Under the pieces are notes generated by a model, which did no database searches, had not been told where the DNA came from, and saw only the letters and a list, made by a program, of their open reading frames with translations. Positions 6,650-10,167 of a DNA stretch of 10,167 bases are shown piece after piece (within the stretch, counting starts at the first letter, position 1; the number at the start of each line of letters is the position of its first letter). The DNA is from Myxococcales bacterium (GTDB taxonomy: Bacteria; Desulfobacterota_B; Binatia; UBA1149; SPBQ01). The stretch lies in assembly GCA_004525875.1 (NCBI GenBank), contig SPBQ01000046.1:1-10167 (forward strand), in the 5' to 3' direction. Position numbers and translations under genes: made by a program.

Positions 6650-9027
6650 TCGGGACGGTAGCCGTCTTCGCACTCGCGGCCGCCTACTTCCTCCTGTTCC
6701 GAACCTACGGCTTTCAGCTCGAGGATGAGGGGAACATCCTGTTCCTCGTCGATCGATACATGCGCGGCCAGGCGCCCTATCTGGAGTTTCACACTGGCTA
6801 CACGCCGGGGTTCTTCGCGATCTGCGCGACGATCTTCCGCGCGCTCGGTGAGGACACCGGGGCCGTCCGTCTCGTGCTGGCGCTCGTCAACGCGGCGACC
6901 TCGGCCGGGCTGTACGTGCTCGCGAGACGGGGAGCGCCGTGGTGGCTGGCGCTGCTTGCTCCGTTGCTCTGGGTCGCGTTCCTGCCCGTGTTCCCGGGCG
7001 AGTTCGCGTCGTTCAACGTCCCCTATCCTGCGTGGTTCGCCACGCTGGGGTGGATCGGACTCGCCCTGGCGCTGGATCGATGGCAGCGCGGCGGTTCGCT
7101 CGCCTGGCCGGCGGTGGCGGGCCTCGCGGCGGCGTTCGCGTTCTCGACGAAGGTCAACGCCGGTGCGTTCGCCATGGTCGGTGCGACGTTCGTCGTCGCG
7201 CTGACTGCATCCCAGCGGCGGTACTCGGATCGGGCGGCAGCGATCGCGACGACCGTCGCGATGACGCTCGGAACGCTCGTGGCGTTCGGTGGCGATTGGC
7301 GGGCGACCGACGGTCTCGTCCATCTGCTACCGCTGGCGGCCCTCGCTGGGCTGTGCACGGGGCCGATGGCGGGGCGCATGGCCCGACCGAACGCGACCGG
7401 TGCGCTCGCGACGCTCACGGTCTTGTATGCGTCCTTCACGCTCGCGACGCTCCTCTGGGCGGGGCCCCTCATGATGGAGCTTGGCCTGCGACGCTTCCTG
7501 GTCGAGGTCATGCTGCTCGGTTCGGGTTACGGCCATCTCTACTACACGGCGCACCCCGCGCCCGAGCCGTATGCGGTGGTGCTCGTACTCGGACTCGTTG
7601 CCGCCGCGATCTGCGGGCGAATTGCCGGGAGAGCTCGCCTCGACATCCGCATGCCGATCGCGGCGACTGCCGTGACCGTCGCAGCCGCCGCGGTGTTCGT
7701 TTCACGCCAGCCTATGGCGGAATCTTTCGCGACGAGCCTCCGCCTTCAGCTCGAGAACGCCGCGTTCTGGCTCGTGCCGACCGTCAACCTCGCCGGTATC
7801 GCCTGGCTCTACCGTGCGAGGCGTCGGGCGGGCGACGCAGGTGCCGGATCATCGCCTGCCGTAGTCGTACCGCTTGCCGTCGCGATGTACTGGCAGCTGT
7901 TCCCTCGCTCGGACTTCATGCATGTGATCGTATCGGTCCCACTCGCCATTGTTCTCGCAGTCAGACTCGCGAACATGGTGCTGTCGTGGTGGGCGATGGC
8001 CGTCTGGCCCGCCTTCCTGCCTGCGGCGGTGGCGGTGCGTGCGATGTCGCTCGGCGTGGCCGGGCTCGTCTCTGCGTTGATGCTCCCGTCGAGCACGGTC
8101 GGGGCGCTCGAGTGCGTCGCGAACCGCAAGGCGCAGCTCCAGGTCTCGCGTGCGCGGATCTGCCTGGAGACCGGCGCGACCGATGAGATGGAGGAGATGG
8201 CCGCGACGGCTGCCTATCTGCGCCGCGTCAGCCGTCCGGACGAGCCCGTGCTGGCATTCCCCGCGCTGGCCGCCATTCTCTTCGCGGGTGCGCTGACGTC
8301 GCCGGTTCCCCACGACTACTGGTACCCGGGGCGCCCCGGCCACGACGAGGAGCACGAGATGGTCTCGACCCTCGCGGCGGACCCGCCCCGCCACGTAGTC
8401 ACGCTCAACGACGGCTGGACGTTTTTTCACGGCGCGCCCGCGTACTACTCGGAGCTTCGTCGCTTCATCGTCGATCGCTACCGGCTCGTCGGTCGGTTCG
8501 GCCGCTACGACGTGCTCGCGCTCGACACGGAGGCTTCCGGCCGGGTCGTGGGGACGGGCCCGGTCCGCCAGGCGAATGCGAGCGATGTGATCGAGCCGTC
8601 GTTCGCCCGGCGTCGCCAGGCCGCGCGGCGCCGGATGCGCTCACTGACGCTGCAGGAGGCGCATCGACCTGAGCTAGCCCCGGGTACGTCGGCCGCCGTG
8701 CTGCAGCTGCGCGCGATCCGCGACGGGGGCGACCTTCGGACCGCCGGCTGGATCCTCCAGGGCTTCGACGGCGGCGATGCCCGTGTAGTCTCCGCAGCCG
8801 TGGAAGCCATGGACGCGGTCGTGCGACGTTTCGGCGCGGCTCGGTTCCGGTGGGCGAACGATCTAGAGCCGTCAGACTATGCGCCGTACGTTTCGCCCTG
8901 GGGCGGCGAGATAGCGCGCCTCACCGCCGCCGGCGACGCTCGCGTTCGCCTGTTCGGGGAGGCGCTGGCGCTCGTGCTGGGCGTCGGTGATGCCCCGGCC
9001 GACGTGGACTCGGAGGGGGACACCTGA
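6646..9027 (+). CDS. GT-C-like polytopic membrane protein, paralog of the upstream gene
   Basis: This 793-residue membrane protein aligns along its length with the core of the preceding gene. Shared landmarks are EDEG after the first helix (26-29; D27 and E28 match the Asp-Glu pair upstream), GQAPYLEFHTGYTP (41-54), GEFASFNVPYPAW (118-130), AMYWQLFPRSDFMH (413-426) and, in the soluble part, FHGAPAYYSELRRF (594-607) and FGRYDVLALD (618-627). Multiple hydrophobic helices occupy about 1-480, followed by a soluble domain to about 630, probably extracytoplasmic by analogy with GT-C enzymes. The tail (about 650-780) is shorter than in the upstream protein. One segment (about 683-729) looks like a single degenerate HEAT repeat, suggesting partial loss of the extension. 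GTG 6646 overlaps the previous stop and has GGAAGG nine bases upstream. It likely uses a polyprenyl-phosphate sugar, perhaps from the DPM1-like enzyme; substrate and linkage are unknown. Confidence 0.87.
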   Translation: MIGTVAVFALAAAYFLLFRTYGFQLEDEGNILFLVDRYMRGQAPYLEFHTGYTPGFFAICATIFRALGEDTGAVRLVLALVNAATSAGLYVLARRGAPWWLALLAPLLWVAFLPVFPGEFASFNVPYPAWFATLGWIGLALALDRWQRGGSLAWPAVAGLAAAFAFSTKVNAGAFAMVGATFVVALTASQRRYSDRAAAIATTVAMTLGTLVAFGGDWRATDGLVHLLPLAALAGLCTGPMAGRMARPNATGALATLTVLYASFTLATLLWAGPLMMELGLRRFLVEVMLLGSGYGHLYYTAHPAPEPYAVVLVLGLVAAAICGRIAGRARLDIRMPIAATAVTVAAAAVFVSRQPMAESFATSLRLQLENAAFWLVPTVNLAGIAWLYRARRRAGDAGAGSSPAVVVPLAVAMYWQLFPRSDFMHVIVSVPLAIVLAVRLANMVLSWWAMAVWPAFLPAAVAVRAMSLGVAGLVSALMLPSSTVGALECVANRKAQLQVSRARICLETGATDEMEEMAATAAYLRRVSRPDEPVLAFPALAAILFAGALTSPVPHDYWYPGRPGHDEEHEMVSTLAADPPRHVVTLNDGWTFFHGAPAYYSELRRFIVDRYRLVGRFGRYDVLALDTEASGRVVGTGPVRQANASDVIEPSFARRRQAARRRMRSLTLQEAHRPELAPGTSAAVLQLRAIRDGGDLRTAGWILQGFDGGDARVVSAAVEAMDAVVRRFGAARFRWANDLEPSDYAPYVSPWGGEIARLTAAGDARVRLFGEALALVLGVGDAPADVDSEGDT

Positions 9028-9088
9028 TCCACTTGGTCGATCGCGCGTGACGACCCGGCAAGCGCCGCGACCGACCTCCCGGCAGACA

Positions 9089-9877
9089 ATGCTAACGATG
9101 GAATCCGACAACTTCACCGGTGAACGCCCCGGCTGGGGCGCGGACTTCGATTACGACGAGGCGCGCCACCTCGCCGCCTACATCGACGCGGCCGGCCTGG
9201 CCAAGGGGCGCCGAGTTCTCGACGCCGGCTGTGGCGAGGGCTTCGGCACCCAAACGCTGGCCGCGACGGCGGCCGACGTGACGGGAGTCGACTACTCGGC
9301 CGACGCTATCGGGTTCTGCCTGAAGCGCTGGGACGCGCCGCGACTGTCCTTCCGCCAGGTCGACCTCACAGCGCCTGGCGACTTCACGGACACATTCGAC
9401 CTGGTGCTCAACTTCCAGGTCGTCGAGCATATCGACGACGCGACACCGTTCATTGAGGGGCTGCGCGAGCGCGTTGCGCCGGGTGGCCAGCTCATGCTCA
9501 CCACGCCTAACCGCCTGAAGACTTTCTCCGAGAACCCGTACCACGTGCGCGAGTACACTCGCGACGAGCTCGCCGCTCTCCTCGGCAACGTCTTCTCCAA
9601 GGTCGAGATCCTCGGCATGCACGGCAACGAGAAGGTTAGCTCCTTCGACCGGGGGCGCGAGAAGGCGGTCCATCGCATACTCCGACTGGACCCGTTGGGG
9701 ATCCGCAACCTGCTTCCGCGCAAGGTCATCGAGCTAGCGTTCGCGAAGCTGGCCGTGATCGTCCGCCGCCAGGCCCGAGACGACTCTGCGGCCGACACGA
9801 TTGTACCCGCGGACTTCTTCGTGAGCGGCGCGAACGTCGACGAAGCGCTCGATCTGGTCGCGCTGTGCCGCCCCTGA
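9089..9877 (+). CDS. Class I SAM-dependent methyltransferase (polysaccharide-cluster type)
   Basis: The protein (262 residues from ATG 9089) is a Rossmann-fold methyltransferase. It opens with FTGERPGW, a TGER-containing leader common in methyltransferases of O-antigen and similar clusters. Motif I is VLDAGCGEGFG (43-53), the SAM ribose-binding acidic residue is D68 in VTGVDYS, and motif IV region is FDLVLNFQVVEHIDD (103-117), followed by LMLTTPN (135-141). ENPYHVREYTRDEL (148-161) and the following F-x-x-VEILGMHGN segment are typical of this subgroup, which usually O-methylates a sugar or phosphate in the glycan. No membrane segment is seen. The start is uncertain: ATG 9098, GTG 9047 and GTG 8987 are also in frame, and none has a strong ribosome-binding site. 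The two ATGs are preferred because they place the leader motif near the N-terminus. The end overlaps the flippase start by 13 bases. Confidence 0.9.
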   Translation: MLTMESDNFTGERPGWGADFDYDEARHLAAYIDAAGLAKGRRVLDAGCGEGFGTQTLAATAADVTGVDYSADAIGFCLKRWDAPRLSFRQVDLTAPGDFTDTFDLVLNFQVVEHIDDATPFIEGLRERVAPGGQLMLTTPNRLKTFSENPYHVREYTRDELAALLGNVFSKVEILGMHGNEKVSSFDRGREKAVHRILRLDPLGIRNLLPRKVIELAFAKLAVIVRRQARDDSAADTIVPADFFVSGANVDEALDLVALCRP

Positions 9878-10167
9878 ATCCGCCACGACCGCGACACGTC
9901 GCCCGCGAGGCCTGGTACGGGCTCTTCACCCAAGCCCTCGACAAGGTCGTTCCCGTCGCCATCATTCTCTATCTGGCGCGCACGCTCGCGCCAGAGTAGT
10001 TCGGAGTCTACAGCTTCTTGGTCGCCTACCTGGCCTTCTTCCAGATCGCCGCCGAACAGAGCCTCGACACCGTCCTGGTCAGGATGGCGAGCCAGCAGCC
10101 GGGGCGGCGCTTCGAGCTCTTCCATGCCGCACTCGGCCTGCGCCTGCTGGCCGCCGTACTGGCGGCC
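9865..10167 (+). pseudogene. Wzx/MATE-like polysaccharide flippase, N-terminal part, interrupted by TAG
   Basis: From GTG 9865 the frame reads a basic leader, an amphipathic segment (EAWYGLFTQALDKVVPVAII) and LYLARTLAPE, then TAG at 9997-9999. It continues with no frame change as FGVYSFLVAYLAFFQ and EQSLDTVLVRMA up to the window end. The pattern of an LAR-x-L-x-PE-x-FG-x-YSF turn followed by a helix and a basic residue after a TVLVR-like motif is the first-two-helix signature of oligosaccharide flippases (Wzx, MVF/MATE superfamily), which move undecaprenyl-linked glycans across the inner membrane. The residue at the TAG is normally Glu or Gln in such proteins, so one base change (from GAG or CAG) explains it. 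Reading frame and composition are intact on both sides, so decay, if real, is recent. Sequencing error or amber suppression are alternatives. Restart at TTG 10018 or ATG 10084 would lose the first helix. The 3' part lies outside the window. Confidence 0.75.

Noticed and set aside
8413..8418. T6 run in the second GT-C-like gene as a programmed slippage site
   Set aside because: It encodes two Phe codons in a smoothly continuing domain, no alternative frame downstream is domain-like, and no stimulatory structure is evident.
9028..9088. Promoter in front of the methyltransferase gene
   Set aside because: No spaced -35/-10 pair could be found, and the short gap would partly be coding if a GTG start at 9047 is used.

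Overview
The window is a dense, single-direction block of cell-envelope polysaccharide genes from a G+C-rich bacterium. G or C fills most third codon positions, and five of the six genuine stops after the first GT2 gene's TAG (and the stop before it) are TGA. Nothing in the sequence fixes the phylum. A high-G+C lineage such as Myxococcota, Actinomycetota or a related uncultured group would fit, but this is a weak guess. All eight genes lie on the + strand, with overlaps or short gaps, as in one operon or most of one. The long reverse-strand ORFs are high-G+C shadows of these genes.

Layout: (1) the 3' end of a GT4 glycosyltransferase (1-501); (2) a family 2 glycosyltransferase of the rhamnosyltransferase-like COG1216 type, joined by an ATGA overlap (498-1496); (3) after a 96-base gap, a dolichol-phosphate-mannose-synthase-like GT2 that should load a sugar onto a polyprenyl phosphate (1593-2360); (4) a complete GT4 glycosyltransferase (2386-3543); (5) and (6) two tandem paralogous polytopic membrane proteins with a GT-C type Asp-Glu motif (3557-6649 and 6646-9027), the first carrying a long C-terminal HEAT-repeat extension; (7) a class I SAM-dependent methyltransferase (9089-9877); (8) the N-terminal part of a Wzx/MATE-like polysaccharide flippase, interrupted by an in-frame TAG codon at 9997 and running off the window (9865-10167).

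A working model, inferred from families and gene order: the GT4 and GT2 enzymes build a lipid-linked glycan on the cytoplasmic face. The DPM1-like enzyme makes a polyprenyl-phosphate sugar, which the two GT-C proteins use as donor on the outer face of the inner membrane. The methyltransferase decorates or caps a sugar, and a flippase would export the lipid-linked unit. No Wzy polymerase, ligase, regulator, RNA gene, mobile element or CRISPR array was recognised.

The points most worth a second look are the GT-C/HEAT-repeat fusion, its tandem paralog with an apparently eroded version of the same tail, the amber codon in the flippase, and a G8 tract in the first GT2 gene.
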